NCBI RefSeq assembly: GCF_001680005.1
Contig: NC_033566.1
Span: forward strand, 1,178,001-1,242,000
DNA: 64,000 nt
From: Plasmodium coatneyi
Lineage: Eukaryota; Apicomplexa; Aconoidasida; Haemosporida; Plasmodiidae
Direction: 5' to 3'
Under the pieces are notes generated by a model. It did no database searches. It saw nothing but the letters and a program-made list of their open reading frames with translations, and was not told the DNA's origin. The position numbers and the translations under genes are program-made. Position 1 is the stretch's first letter. Each line of letters begins with the position of its first letter. Positions 1-10,980 of this stretch are shown here, in pieces.

Positions 1-587
1 AAGTGACTGTTTTTTTTTTTCTGCTTTTTTTTTTTGACCATTTGGTGTTGTTCCTTTTTTTGTTCATCTCATCGTAGCTTTTGTCTGTTTCGGTATTATT
101 TTTTTTCCTGGGTGTCTCGAACCGGTCCGACTCATTCGCATGGCTTAATAATTTATTTACATGTTCGGATAGTTCCTGTTTCGCTTCTCTACTTATTTGA
201 AAAAATTTCTCAAAAGAATCTTCTTCTATACAAGAATCCGCCGAAACTATGCTATTTGTCACACTTGTGTTTTTACTTGAAAGGACAGCTCCGTCTTTCA
301 TGTCCACCTTATCCTGCAGGTAGCTTCCACGTCGCAAACGTGCGTCCTTCTCACCGCTTCGAAATGGCTTCTGTTCTTCACTGCTGCTGTGGTTTTCTGC
401 TAAATAGGATTTAGACGAGGGTGCTCTTTTTATTCCATTACGTGTAAACGTTGCCTCCGCCAATGGTTCATTTAATGGCTCCTTTAACACCCCTGTTTTA
501 TCATCATTCGTTCTGTCCCCCAAGGCACTTTCCAGGTCATTTTCCATATTCGGCAGATAATCTCCACTGCTTTTTAATTTTTCCATT
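1..587 (-). CDS. Partial hypothetical protein, N-terminal part, runs off the left edge
   Basis: An open frame on the minus strand starts at an ATG at 585-587 (context ACAAATGGA, good for Plasmodium) and has no stop before base 1, so about 195 codons of a longer protein are visible. The product is hydrophilic and rich in Lys, Glu, Ser and Asn, with no signal peptide or membrane segment. The middle (for example EEDSFEKFFQISREAKQEL) looks helical, and the last visible residues are strongly basic (KWSKKKSRKKK). The A/T runs at the edge could hide a splice site. I do not recognise the family. The frame is supported by codon-like composition over nearly 600 bases; the function is unknown. Confidence 0.6.
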
Positions 588-2146
588 TGTTCGTGAAAAA
601 TGTGTTTTCGAAATTAATTAACGAGTGATGTTCTTTCAGAGATTCAGTAGAAGGTGTCTCCTGAAAAGGTTGCATATAGAGGTTTTAATTTTTTGCCTTA
701 CGTGTGCGGCACAACCTGTATTTCTCCTATTTTGACGAAATTAATTATCGCTTGAAATTGTCTATTTCCACATCACTGGCAAATAAATACGCACTTTTGC
801 GTTTTGCGGAGAATTACTCAAAAAGGAGGGAACAAAAAAGGGCAAAGAAAGGAAAAGGCAAATGGAAACGAAAAAGAGAGAAAAATATTATCCTCATGGT
901 AAGCATTCTGGAGATTTCGCCACTTTTGCAACAGTGGATGATTCAATTCGAGCATGTCTTATGCGCGAAATGAGGGTTTCAATTTTTTGAGACTTGTTCT
1001 GGGGGGTGTTGCCTGCAAAGGGTGAAGCGCTTTGAGCGCCTCCAAAAGTTTTTTTTTTTTTTTTTTTTTGCAACTCGCTAAACGGACTAGCTATTTCAAA
1101 AAAAAAAAAAAAAAAAAAAAAAAATTAAAAAATTAAAAAGTCAACAAACTAATGAATTAACAAGATAACAGATTGAGAAGAGTTGCATATCAAATTAAGT
1201 GATAAATCGTGTTCCCTTGAGTAGAGACAAGGCGAATGTGTGAAATGTGGCTTTCCCTCATGTTCCTTTCTTTTATATTGGGTGAAATGTCCAATTTATG
1301 CTTAAACATGCATAGATTTACTATGCTCTTGTTCGCTATACCGAAGAGTTTATTTATAAGGCCGTTTTTTTGTATGAACGTTCATAACGTTTCTTTTCTC
1401 CATTTTTTTGGTATCTCTCATCTTTGTCTACATAAACCCTTGCGAAGAGCTTAAAATGTTTCAGGAAAGCACCAAATTATGTCATGGTGGAGAAAGCACA
1501 CAGGGAAAGTAGAAAAAGGACAGTCACATTTTTGTCTAAATGCGTGAACTGAAAAAATAGGACACTATCGCGCAAGACTGAGTCGTAGGAAACACAAGGG
1601 GAAGTCTCTACCCCTGCTGCTGGAAACTTAAAAATTACAAAAAAGTGAGTTAAAAGTTATAGCTGCATTTTTCTGCGAAATGTTAAAAATATCAGCATAC
1701 AGAAAAATACAGCAACAAACGGAAACATAGCACAAACGGAAAAGAAACGAAATAAATAAGGGAAAAAGTGCAGGGTTGATATCAAATTGTTCGTTGATAA
1801 AAAATTTAAAAAAAGAAAGCATATGCATAGGACGGCAAAAAAAAAATATATCGGTGGGGGAGAAATGGAAAAAGTTGCGTTTCACAAAGACATTACTTCG
1901 TAACTGCGAGAATGGAACAAAAGTTGGGCAAAATTGGGGGAGTGACAAATGAACATTGCAAATCAGAGCAAAAGAAAATATACATATGTGTGATACGAAA
2001 AAATTAAAAAATCAGGCAAAGCTGCGCCAAGTACTACGTAATAATGCATTCCCTTTTTCCCTTTGCCCATTCGGGGGTGGGCAACTGGAAGATGTAATAG
2101 CGAGGGCGTGTGCACCCTTAAATCATGTACACAAGTGCACACCGCG
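588..2146. other. Intergenic DNA with homopolymer tracts
   Basis: No convincing gene on either strand. It holds a long T tract near 1050-1068, a long A tract near 1097-1124, and AT-rich sequence typical of Plasmodium intergenic DNA. It separates two genes both read on the minus strand, so it should contain the 3' end signals of one and the promoter of the other; I cannot place either. Confidence 0.6.
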
Positions 2147-3991
2147 TTAGGGATCCTTGGTCTCCTCATCAAGGAACTCCAAGAACTGATCTGATATAGT
2201 TTTCTCCTGAATGGCAACGTCCTGTATGATATTTTTAATGCCCAGAATATCACACAAAATGAGGAACACTTGATTTTTAATATTGCTGGCTTTTAGAGAG
2301 TCACAACTATTCTTTATCATTTCTATAATGATTTGTTTGTCTACGTGATTTTCTTGGCAGTATTTAGTATTCTTCTTCCTATCTTCATTAAACTTGCTGC
2401 TGTGCTCCAGTTCCGAGCGGATTAAGCTGATATCATTTTGCAGAAGGACCTTTTCGCGAATCATCTCTTCTATAATTTTATTTTTGTTATTTATTTCTCT
2501 TTTGTATTTTTCCACATCTTCTTCCAACTCTTGGAACATGAAGAGGCGTTCCTTACTTTTAATAATTTCTGCCTCCAGATATTTTATCTTATCATTTAGA
2601 AGGTCTATTTTGACATTATTTTCCTCCTTCATCGATTTGATGATATTTTTCAAATCGACCTTCGCTTCGCTTATGCAGAAATCTTCCTCTCTGCATTCGA
2701 TGAGGGAACTTTTTTTGGGAAAGAATTCTCTCCTTCTGTGTAACTCTGCAGTAAATAAATCCCTTTCACTTACATCCGCAGATTTGCTATACGCTAAATG
2801 GTTATTTGTAAAATGTGTGGACATTTCGCCACTTTGACAAACACTACTTTTGCACTTATCTGGGGAGTTGTGCACATTGTTGTCGACATCGCTTGGGCAG
2901 TGCATGATTGCTTCGCTTCCATATCCTATGCCGACCACCCCTTCTGTGCTTTTACTTTTCCCGTTTTCATTATCCATTCGAGGGTTAAAATTGTCACTCT
3001 TGGTATTGTACTGGTAAACGTTTGTGCTGCCCTCTTCCCGTGTGTTCAAATGTGGACTGTTATGGTCATAATTTGGATTGTAAACCAAACCTTCGTGATT
3101 GTGCACTTGGTGATGATGGGTGGTCTGTTCATTCACGTTTTCCAAAATTCCCTCTGCGTTATGATGGGAGGAGTGAGGCGTTTCATCTCTCCCCGGAGCA
3201 GAAGTGTCCATCCCATTTGTTACAGTGTGAAGGGCGTCCACCACCTGTTCTGCGCCTTCATAACTAAGGTGAGCAGGTTCTTCCTTTTCTCCTTCCTTCC
3301 GATGAAGAACACTACTATTGACACTTCCTTGCCAATTTAGGTTGTAATTATGGTTTACAGAAAGAGGGTCACTACTTCCACTGAATTGGGCAAAGTTTCC
3401 CAATTTTAGGATGTTATGAAAGAGGTGCGTTACGCTATGCTCGTATTCTTCCTTGCTCATTTGAATCATCTCCATTTTCTCCATAAGGTTTATGTTTAAA
3501 AATTTTGTTAAAATGAGAATCATGTATTTACTTATGTACACATAATTCAATAAAAGAAAATCGTCTTTCTGTTTATCAGATGTGTAGTAATCAATTTGGT
3601 GCTCATTAATTAGCAGCTGCACCTTTTCGTTCCTCATCAGGTTGTTAAACAAAGTTATGCTATTCACTATTTCTTCGTACAAGACGTTTTTCGTGTCCAC
3701 TAAGTTGGGGGAACCCTCAAGGCTGCCACCTGGGGTGCTAGTGGTAACGATATCTTTAACTGGCGAACTGCTCACACTGCGCACAATGCGCACGGTTTGA
3801 GACAAAAGGTTCTTCCCACTAGAAACACCATGTTGCAATACTCCCTTTGTCAGACCATCCTCATCCTTACTCGAATTGCTTCCATTCACGTTTGTGCCTT
3901 TTTCAGACACAAATAATGAATCATCCTCTGTGAGAATCACATTTTGAATGTTTTGCATAGCCCTGTTGAGTTTATGCCACGCATTTTGCAT
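2147..3991 (-). CDS. Coiled-coil protein with possible C-terminal GRAB/GRIP-like (golgin) domain
   Basis: A single open frame; the first ATG is at 3989-3991, giving about 614 residues (the frame stays open a few codons further but without ATG). The N-terminal two thirds are low-complexity, rich in Asn, Ser and His. From about residue 430 a long heptad-like coiled coil begins (KIDLLNDKIKYLEAEIIKSK). The C-terminus contains VDKQIIIEMIKNSC followed by NQVFLILCDILGIKNIIQD, which resembles the GRAB/GRIP-related Arf- or Arl-binding domain at the end of golgins (pattern VD+..i...l...., then vL.lLa.iLg). That family link is inference from pattern and position; if right, the protein would be a Golgi tether. 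No membrane segment is seen. Confidence 0.7.
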   Translation of the reverse strand: MQNAWHKLNRAMQNIQNVILTEDDSLFVSEKGTNVNGSNSSKDEDGLTKGVLQHGVSSGKNLLSQTVRIVRSVSSSPVKDIVTTSTPGGSLEGSPNLVDTKNVLYEEIVNSITLFNNLMRNEKVQLLINEHQIDYYTSDKQKDDFLLLNYVYISKYMILILTKFLNINLMEKMEMIQMSKEEYEHSVTHLFHNILKLGNFAQFSGSSDPLSVNHNYNLNWQGSVNSSVLHRKEGEKEEPAHLSYEGAEQVVDALHTVTNGMDTSAPGRDETPHSSHHNAEGILENVNEQTTHHHQVHNHEGLVYNPNYDHNSPHLNTREEGSTNVYQYNTKSDNFNPRMDNENGKSKSTEGVVGIGYGSEAIMHCPSDVDNNVHNSPDKCKSSVCQSGEMSTHFTNNHLAYSKSADVSERDLFTAELHRRREFFPKKSSLIECREEDFCISEAKVDLKNIIKSMKEENNVKIDLLNDKIKYLEAEIIKSKERLFMFQELEEDVEKYKREINNKNKIIEEMIREKVLLQNDISLIRSELEHSSKFNEDRKKNTKYCQENHVDKQIIIEMIKNSCDSLKASNIKNQVFLILCDILGIKNIIQDVAIQEKTISDQFLEFLDEETKDP

Positions 3992-4012
3992 CTCTCCAAT
4001 GGGTTTATTCAA

Positions 4013-4987
4013 AAAAAAAAAGTGTTAGGGTATACAAACGAGTGAACGTCTCTTTTCCCTATTTTGTGATAACAGACTTCCTATGTTTTTACGTAGCTAC
4101 TTTTTTGCATACCTTCCAACTGGGGGGGCGGCATAATCACATTCCTATAGGCATTTCGTACATATTGCCTTTACGCTGCTATGAACAGATGCTATCACGA
4201 CGTTTTGCTTAAAATTAGGGAGGCTTAAATCATATTTGGGAAAACGAGAAAAAAGGCACTTTTGAGATAATGGCAGAATGGGAACTGCGCGATTTTGCTA
4301 TGTCCCCCTAACTCTGTTCTGGTTGAGGTGTGAAGGTTTAAGCATATAACCTTCCGCTTTTTAATTTTCTTTTTTTCTTTTCTTTTTCTTATTCCTTCCT
4401 ATTGGTGAGTTAAACCATTCGTGACAACTACCCCTTTGTGTTACCCTCGGCAGATCATCATCGGAGCGAATTGATTTGCGCAGTTCTTTTTTTCTTACTG
4501 CGTTCTATGTGATGCTTCTGTGTTGGCTGGTCGCGTATAAAAATGGTGCGCATACGGACGGCCCCGCTTGGCGCAACGGGATAGTATGCCCGCCTCCCCT
4601 TGGAGGGAAAAAAAAAAAAAACACTCCACGTGAATGCATATTTGCAAATATGTACATTACCGTTCCTACTTCTGCGTTTCGAAGTGACCATAAGCATCCC
4701 ATTTATGTGAATTTTACCATAATTACTATTTTTCTTTTTTTTGTTAAGCCAAATTAGGAAGCTTACCCTTCCGCACGAAAACAACGCTCTGACAAAGTTA
4801 CAAGTTGGGAAGTCATCCCGAAAAGCACAATGCACAGGCGCCTATACAAAGGAGCATCCTCAAACATATAAATGCGTACGCACATACGCGCATAGGTGCA
4901 TAGGTTCCCTATCAAGGAGCAGCTTACACGAGGAAGGGCCGTTTTCCATCTGCCACGTCACGCAAGCGAAGAAAACCGAAAACCAAA
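4013..4987. other. Intergenic region between divergent genes
   Basis: It lies between the 5' ends of a minus-strand and a plus-strand gene, so it should act as a bidirectional promoter region. Contains C/T-rich and poly-A runs (near 4605-4620). Nothing else is supportable; a tRNA-like fragment near 4560-4605 is discussed under rejected items. Confidence 0.5.
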
Positions 4988-5269
4988 ATGGGGAAGGTAA
5001 ACATAAAGGACTACGGAAACATGTGCAAGTGGTTTAAAAGACTGAGTACAAAGAAATCCATGCCATTGCTACCGGAGAAGAAGGAAGAGAGACTGAAAAA
5101 ATTTACGAACTTTTCCCTATACCATATAATGGAAAAGTACGAGTTTGTTCCGAACCTACTCCTACAGACGGAGTATATGTACCCGCTTCTGCAGAAGAGC
5201 CCCGAGGCTGTACGTCAGTCCTACTTTAACCACTACAAACTTTCTAGCCAGGACAACCGGGCTAAGTAA
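4988..5269 (+). CDS. Small conserved-looking protein, 93 residues, function unknown
   Basis: An ATG in an ideal A-rich context (AACCAAAATGG) opens 93 codons ending in TAA. Base composition is distinctly less AT-rich than the flanks, and the product is balanced and helical rather than low-complexity: a basic N-terminus (DYGNMCKWFKRLSTKK), then an amphipathic middle (RLKKFTNFSLYHIMEKYEFVP) and a Tyr/Leu-rich end (LLLQTEYMYPLLQKSPEAV). No transmembrane segment. Size and composition would suit a small mitochondrial or complex-associated subunit, but I do not recognise it and infer nothing more. I see no need for extra exons, although a short 5' exon cannot be excluded. Confidence 0.65.
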   Translation: MGKVNIKDYGNMCKWFKRLSTKKSMPLLPEKKEERLKKFTNFSLYHIMEKYEFVPNLLLQTEYMYPLLQKSPEAVRQSYFNHYKLSSQDNRAK

Positions 5270-6050
5270 TGACAATCGTGGCAAAGGTAGATGAGCAACC
5301 TACACAGAAGGGGTAGCCCGCCATTGATCGTTACCCCAGGTAACCACGCCAGATGGTAAGAAGAGCTGCGCAAGGGATGTGTTGTCCTCCAAAAGAGGTT
5401 AGAGCAAACTGCGTTCTGCGTGTTTTTTTTTTTTACAACCTTGTACAGCATGTGGACACAATTATCGCCAAGCATTGCTATCACCTGCTTTGCGCATTTG
5501 TCCATGTTTGCACTTTTTTTTTGGTATAAATGAAAAATAGAGGATGTTCCTCAACCAGTTCACCAACTTTTACTGCCACTGAGCTAACCCTTTTGGAGCC
5601 ATAAAATGGGCAGCGAGGTTTATATACGCGCATCGACGCAAAAAAAAAAAAAAAAAAAATGGCATAAACCTATGGAAATTTTTAAAAATTCGCGTGTCAA
5701 TCGTGTGTTGATTCATGCTACGCTCATTCACGGCGTAAATTTGATAAGTGAAAATGACGCGGTATAATGAACCAACACACGAATGACACACTAACTATTA
5801 CTACAAGGGGGGCAAACCAATGGCCCCCTACCGCTACTACAAAGAGGCGGTAACATTTGAACTTCCAATTTGACCATCCGCAGGGACACACATGTGCCTG
5901 CAGTGCGGATGCCGGTTTAAGCCCATGGTTTTGCGCTTGGGCAAAAAAGGAAAAAAAAAAAAGAAATAAAGGGAGGGCGCTTCCCCCCCATTGTGACGCT
6001 GCGTGAATCAGCGAAGTGGTCACATAGGGAGTGACTCACGTCAGATGTGC
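5270..6050. other. Intergenic region between convergent genes
   Basis: The gap between the 3' ends of the small protein gene and poly(A) polymerase. It holds poly-T and poly-A runs (5420-5434, 5639-5660) and no supportable gene. Confidence 0.5.
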
Positions 6051-7979
6051 CTACGCACTGATGATCGCTTCGTCCCCTTCGGGTGACCCATTCTCATCTG
6101 CCGGCTTCTCGTCCCCACCGAGTTCCTTCCCCTGCTGGCCGTCTCCGCCCGACGTGACGCTGGCCAGGAACTCCAAAACTTGCGACTTCTTCTGGTAACT
6201 TATATTAATTTTGTACGAATTGGGGTACTTGCTTTTTTGGGGCCAATTAAGAACTATGTCGATAAAATCGCGGATGGCGTAGGACAAATTGAATGTATTG
6301 TCGTAGACATTTTTTAAAAAAAACACAAGTGCTATGAAGAAGGAGGAGCAGTAGTAAAACTTGTCCTTCTGGTAAACGTAGAACTTGGGATGGGGTCTTA
6401 TTCTGAGTTCGTTAATGGTTTCCAATTTTTTGAATAGCAGTCTGATTTTGCTTTCAATCCATCCCTTCCAGGAATTGTATATAAGTTCGTTGGTGGCCAT
6501 TATCTGGATGTGCAGGAAGTGTTTGTACGTTGCGAATAAATCAAGTGGCTGCAGTATGTTGGTCCATATGCTGCTGCTTGTGTTAGTAGTGGTACTACTG
6601 CTAGGAGCGCTGACCGGAGTGACGACCCCGTTGGCTTGATTCATAACAAAGGTGACATTTGCACCTGGATTCATTTCCATATAGTTGATGATGTAGTGAG
6701 CCCTTTTAAACTCATCTATGAGGATGCTCCTCGTACAGTAAGTCACATTGTGGGTTGAGTTCATACAAGGGAAGGCAGGAGTAATGATCGGCATGACGTG
6801 TAACTTATCTTTGATGTTTTTTTCGGGATCCCATACAGAGAAGTTTCTCAACCCATCTACATGATTGTACTTGTTTATGTTTTGTATAAGGACAGGGTAC
6901 TTCCAATTCCATATAGAATAGACCCTAAAAAATTTACATATCAATTGGCTAACATTATAATTAGGATAAAGCTGGCAAATTTTGGCTGTCAGTAATGCCC
7001 ATGAAATTCCTCCAAGGAAGCCTAAAATGTTGCTGTAAATTCCTCTGCTTTTTGCCCATAGTTTGATGTACCGTAGGGTGTTTCTAAAATGGTCCTTGTT
7101 TGGCACGGAGGCTAATATCAAGTCAGCTACTCTTATACCGTTGAGCGACCTTACCGTCACTTCGTCTAGATTTTTTAAAATAAAATCATTGTCTAGTGAG
7201 TAATAACAATCTTTTAATGTTCTGTATGGCAAGGTTGCTAACAGCAAGTCGATGTCCACATCATCATACATGAATTGAATTATGGGAGTGTAAGTCTCCG
7301 GAAGAGCCTGCAACTTGCGCACATTTTTATCCTGTTGTAATTTTAAGTAAAATTCATTAAAAAATATTTCCCTCGTTATATTTTGAGGTGCTAAAAAAAT
7401 ACAATCGATGTCACTATTAGGGGTTATAACTCCTAATCGGTAGGAACCAAATGTGTACAAATTCCCGTGTATATGTTTTGCGTCTTCTTCATTTATCCCT
7501 TGACTTATTGATATTTCCACAACAAATTCGTGGAATAATTTGTTAATCATTCCTAGTACCCTTTCCCTCTTCTTTAATGCATGTTCCGTTTCGTACAGAT
7601 TGTAGCTTTTTAACAACTCTACCACGTCATTTCCTTTTTTTAAATCTTCCTCCGTGGGGTAATTAAGCGAAATTGGATCTGACACTCCGTACTTGTACTT
7701 TTTGTTTAATTCTCCTTCCATGCCCGATTCGTTATTTATTATTTCTCTCCTACCTCGGAAGGAGGTGTCTTTCCTACCCATTCCTCCTCTTCCTCCTCTT
7801 CCTCCTCCTTCCTCCTCCAGACTTTTACTCAAAGCACATTCTATGTTGTAATTCAGGTAGGTGTCTTCATTTTCTTCTTTTATGTCAGTTAGCTGCAAAA
7901 AATCCTCAATCGATTCTTTGCTCCGCAGGATGAAGTTGCTGCACTCCAGCAGGTTTTCGCTTTCGTAGACGGTATGCAT
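6051..7979 (-). CDS. PAP: Poly(A) polymerase
   Basis: Single-exon gene of 642 residues starting at an ATG (7977-7979). It adds adenosines from ATP to cleaved mRNA 3' ends in the nucleus. The nucleotidyltransferase signature is clear: FGSYRLGVITPNSDIDCIF at about residues 176-194 contains the G-S motif and the first two catalytic Asp residues, and VDIDLLLA near residue 243 supplies the third. Downstream, LRYIKLWAKSRGIYSN and FLGGISWALLTAKICQLYPN match the central domain of canonical nuclear poly(A) polymerases, followed by an RNA-binding-like C-terminal region (INELRIRPHPKFYVY). A Gly/Arg/Glu-rich insert near residues 56-68 and a C-terminal acidic Gly-rich tail are lineage-specific low complexity. 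Length fits the family. Overall family assignment is secure. Confidence 0.95.
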   Translation of the reverse strand: MHTVYESENLLECSNFILRSKESIEDFLQLTDIKEENEDTYLNYNIECALSKSLEEEGGGRGGRGGMGRKDTSFRGRREIINNESGMEGELNKKYKYGVSDPISLNYPTEEDLKKGNDVVELLKSYNLYETEHALKKRERVLGMINKLFHEFVVEISISQGINEEDAKHIHGNLYTFGSYRLGVITPNSDIDCIFLAPQNITREIFFNEFYLKLQQDKNVRKLQALPETYTPIIQFMYDDVDIDLLLATLPYRTLKDCYYSLDNDFILKNLDEVTVRSLNGIRVADLILASVPNKDHFRNTLRYIKLWAKSRGIYSNILGFLGGISWALLTAKICQLYPNYNVSQLICKFFRVYSIWNWKYPVLIQNINKYNHVDGLRNFSVWDPEKNIKDKLHVMPIITPAFPCMNSTHNVTYCTRSILIDEFKRAHYIINYMEMNPGANVTFVMNQANGVVTPVSAPSSSTTTNTSSSIWTNILQPLDLFATYKHFLHIQIMATNELIYNSWKGWIESKIRLLFKKLETINELRIRPHPKFYVYQKDKFYYCSSFFIALVFFLKNVYDNTFNLSYAIRDFIDIVLNWPQKSKYPNSYKINISYQKKSQVLEFLASVTSGGDGQQGKELGGDEKPADENGSPEGDEAIISA

Positions 7980-10845
7980 TGGGGCGGCTTCGCAGGCGAT
8001 CTGTCTAGGTGGTTTATCCAGGCGGTATAATCGATATATCTGAGCGGTCTATATGCACAGCTCTGCGTCCACGTTGGGGTGGGACGACAAAAAGGGTGAA
8101 CTAATAAAAAATACGTAAAAAAAGGGGTCTCAACCGGGGGGGGGGTAGAGAATAAGCGCCACGTTAAAAATCAAAAGTGGGCCAAAAAAGGGGGAAAAAA
8201 AACTCCCACAGTTTAGCTACAAAAAGCTAAAGTTCACTGAAAAGTGAATGTGGAGGACTAAAAAGAGTTTGAAAAAGGTCCACAAGGTAAAACACATATA
8301 AACATAAAAACAAAGGCAAACACTCGAACGAATTCGTGCAGAGGGGTTGAAATGAAGATGAGCGTGCTTGAATTCACTGAGCAAATTGCATAGTACAAAT
8401 GGGCAGATAAATGTAACGCAAAAAAGGGGCGACTCTTCCGAGGTGGAGGGGGAAGCAGCCGCGCGTTCACATGGTTAGATGGTTGGATGGCTAAAATGAT
8501 TGGTGAATCACGCAAAAAGGTTACGTACGTGTATGGGGAACACTGCATAATAGCAGCATGCGCAGAGAAGCTCGTCCACACACTTATCTACATGTGTGCA
8601 TACAATAAACAGACGTGACGTTTAACCACGCAGGTTAGGACGAAACCCTTGCTAACGGCGAGCGATTGGCGGGTAAATTAAAAAATTAAATAAAAAATAA
8701 AATATATAAATAAATACAAAATGAACAAAAAATAAAATGGGCGAAGGGGGAAACTTCAGAAGCAACGATCGGCATACGTGCCATGCGTCATTCGAAAGCG
8801 CAGCGGCCGAGATAGGAACAGCGCCTACTGATGTTGGTCCCCCCCAAAAAAAGCGCATAAACGTGTACATAAGCGTGCATAGGTACGTGGATGCATATAT
8901 ATATATGTGCATGTCCACATATAGGTACATGTGAAGATGCACATTACGATGGGTGTATAGCGCACGTGGCAAAAAAAATAAGAAGCCGCACAGTTTTTCC
9001 TTCTGCAAAATGTGCAGCTTTCACGTACATGCAGGCCGTACGTATGAGCATATTACTTAAAAGCGTATGTACATGCAGGCGAACGGCATATACGTGCCCG
9101 TACGTATAAAAAACGAAAAGATAAATCATGAAAACAAAAAAAGTTTTATCTTTGCATGTGTGGGGGATGTATAAGGCAGGGGTAGGCGAAAGCTCGCAAA
9201 GGAAATTATCCAGAACCTAAGGTAAGCATTACGTGCATGTATGAACTGCGCATTATGGATGTACCACACAGGGAAGGTGTTCTATGCTGTTCAGAGGAGG
9301 GGCGCCTAAACGGATCTGCTACAGCAACCGACAAAGCTCATCAAACTGCATTTTCCGATGGGGGGAAACGAGCATGCATGTGTTCTAAACCACCCCAGGA
9401 ATAATATTTCCCTCGCGTCGTTGTGTCCACACATAACGTTATGGCTTATATATTTCCGCTAATTGGGTTAAACTAATTTTCCTCTCCTAAGGTGGGGGAA
9501 GGTAAAATATATGTCAGTATATATGTTTTGCCACTTGGTACAATCATTACTTCATGTAGGACCAAAATAGTGAGCTGCGCTTAATTAAAAGTTCCACACA
9601 ATATATTACGTATTGCTGTGCATGCCGATATATGGTAGGTGTTTTTCTTCCCTTCCAAAATGTTTATTGTGCTACGTAATGCATGCACGCAAAAATGTAA
9701 TAATATATAATATGGGTGCCATTTACAGGTACGCACATACGCGTAAACAGCGTTTGCAAAGTCGTGGACGCAAGGTAAGGGGAATTATATAGGGCGGACG
9801 TTAGAGCGCAGCCCTCCTTCTTATCTACTTAGCAGTGGGGGGACTGTACGGTACAAAAAAAATATTTGCATCTGCTACATCTATCTTATTTGCCGTGCTC
9901 TTTTGGGTGAACTTTATCGCCTTCGCTTTCTTTGCCGTTGGATACGCATTGTGAGGAAACGTCACCGTCGCGCTTTTTTTTCCTTTTCAGTTTGGTTCGT
10001 CAGCTTAGGCCCAACGGGGAAAAGAATCACGTGCTTTATATGTGAGCATAGGCATTTTCCGTAGCATCTGCATGTATAAGTACGCGTACGCATTTTTGCG
10101 AATGTACAGGTACGTATTTTCCCATTTGCCCGTCATTTTGCTTCTGAGCACCGGTAGGTGATTTACCTCTACGAATTTTTTTGTGCAAAAAAAGTACATG
10201 CACGCGAAGCATGCAAGATGTATGCGTAGGAAGTGCCTAACGCATGCGCAGTATGTACACGGGGCGTGCCAAACCGCTCTGCACAGAATGAGGGGCCATG
10301 TTTTTTTTGGCGCACGGTGCACGTGCTTTACCTCAACTTAGCAAATTAACATTTCCTTTTTTTCTAAAAAAGAATAATTCGTACAGGTCCATTTATGCCA
10401 ATTTTTACATGATGCAAAATGAAACCCGTGTAACCGATTCATGATAATTGGGTGTTCCTGTGATCATCCTTCTTGAAATGGTACCATTGTGTTGTATATT
10501 TTATCGCATATACAGCGTATGCGTAGCTAGCAAAATTGCCCACCTGCGATGCTACTTAGCAGGGTACTGTACTGCAACTTCTGATGGATTAGAAAATATT
10601 GTCGACGCAGTTCGATTTTGTTTAATGGTGCCTTCTGGCTAAGGAGTAACCAAGCACTCCACGATATGGGGCATATATACGTCCACCCACAAACGGAAAT
10701 TGTAAAATGTAAAAGGGGGGTTGGTGAACAGTTTGCATTTTTCTTTCTCATGAGGAGTGAAAATAAAAAAAAAAAAAATAACATTGTGTTGATGAGGGTA
10801 CATATGGAGAAGTGTGCCGTATGCACAGGTACACTAACGTAAAAA
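7980..10845. other. Long intergenic region
   Basis: Almost 2.9 kb without a convincing gene. The 5' flank of poly(A) polymerase (7980-8250) contains C/G runs (for example around 8137-8147) and A tracts typical of Plasmodium promoters. The rest has many short overlapping frames with TAC/GTA and CAT/ATG alternation (for example 8860-9100), which look like spurious frames from GTACAT/ATGTAC-rich DNA rather than coding sequence. Confidence 0.5.
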
Positions 10846-10980
10846 ATGGCTGACATAAAAATAGATGAACGGTTGACTGCCCAACTCCGCGCAGAGATTG
10901 CACACGTGTCCATGTCACAGAAAATACGGGAGCACCTTGAAAAGTCTAAAGCGCCCTGCGTCAACTTCCTCATCACGTAA
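10846..10980 (+). CDS. Candidate micro-gene of 44 codons, antisense to the end of the next gene
   Basis: ATG in a strong A-rich context (AAAAAATGGC) opens 44 codons to TAA. The product, beginning MADIKIDERLTAQLRAEIAH and continuing VSMSQKIREHLEKSKAPCVN, is balanced and amphipathic, unlike the Phe/Lys/Asn-rich spurious frames around it. It overlaps the last 66 bases of the membrane-protein gene on the other strand. A GTAAAC at its end could be a donor, so it might be a first exon rather than a whole gene. I do not recognise a family. Coding nature is inference from start context and composition only. Confidence 0.4.
   Translation: MADIKIDERLTAQLRAEIAHVSMSQKIREHLEKSKAPCVNFLIT

Noticed and set aside
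3992..4012. Extension of the golgin-like protein to an upstream TTG
   Set aside because: Nuclear Plasmodium genes start at ATG; the first ATG is at 3991. The same argument moved the start of the secreted protein to 13507.
4559..4606. tRNA-like 5' half (TTGGCGCAACGGGATAG resembles a tRNA D-arm / A box)
   Set aside because: The following stem has a four-base loop instead of an anticodon loop, and no T-arm (GGTTCGAATCC type) follows before the poly-A run, so no tRNA fold can be drawn.
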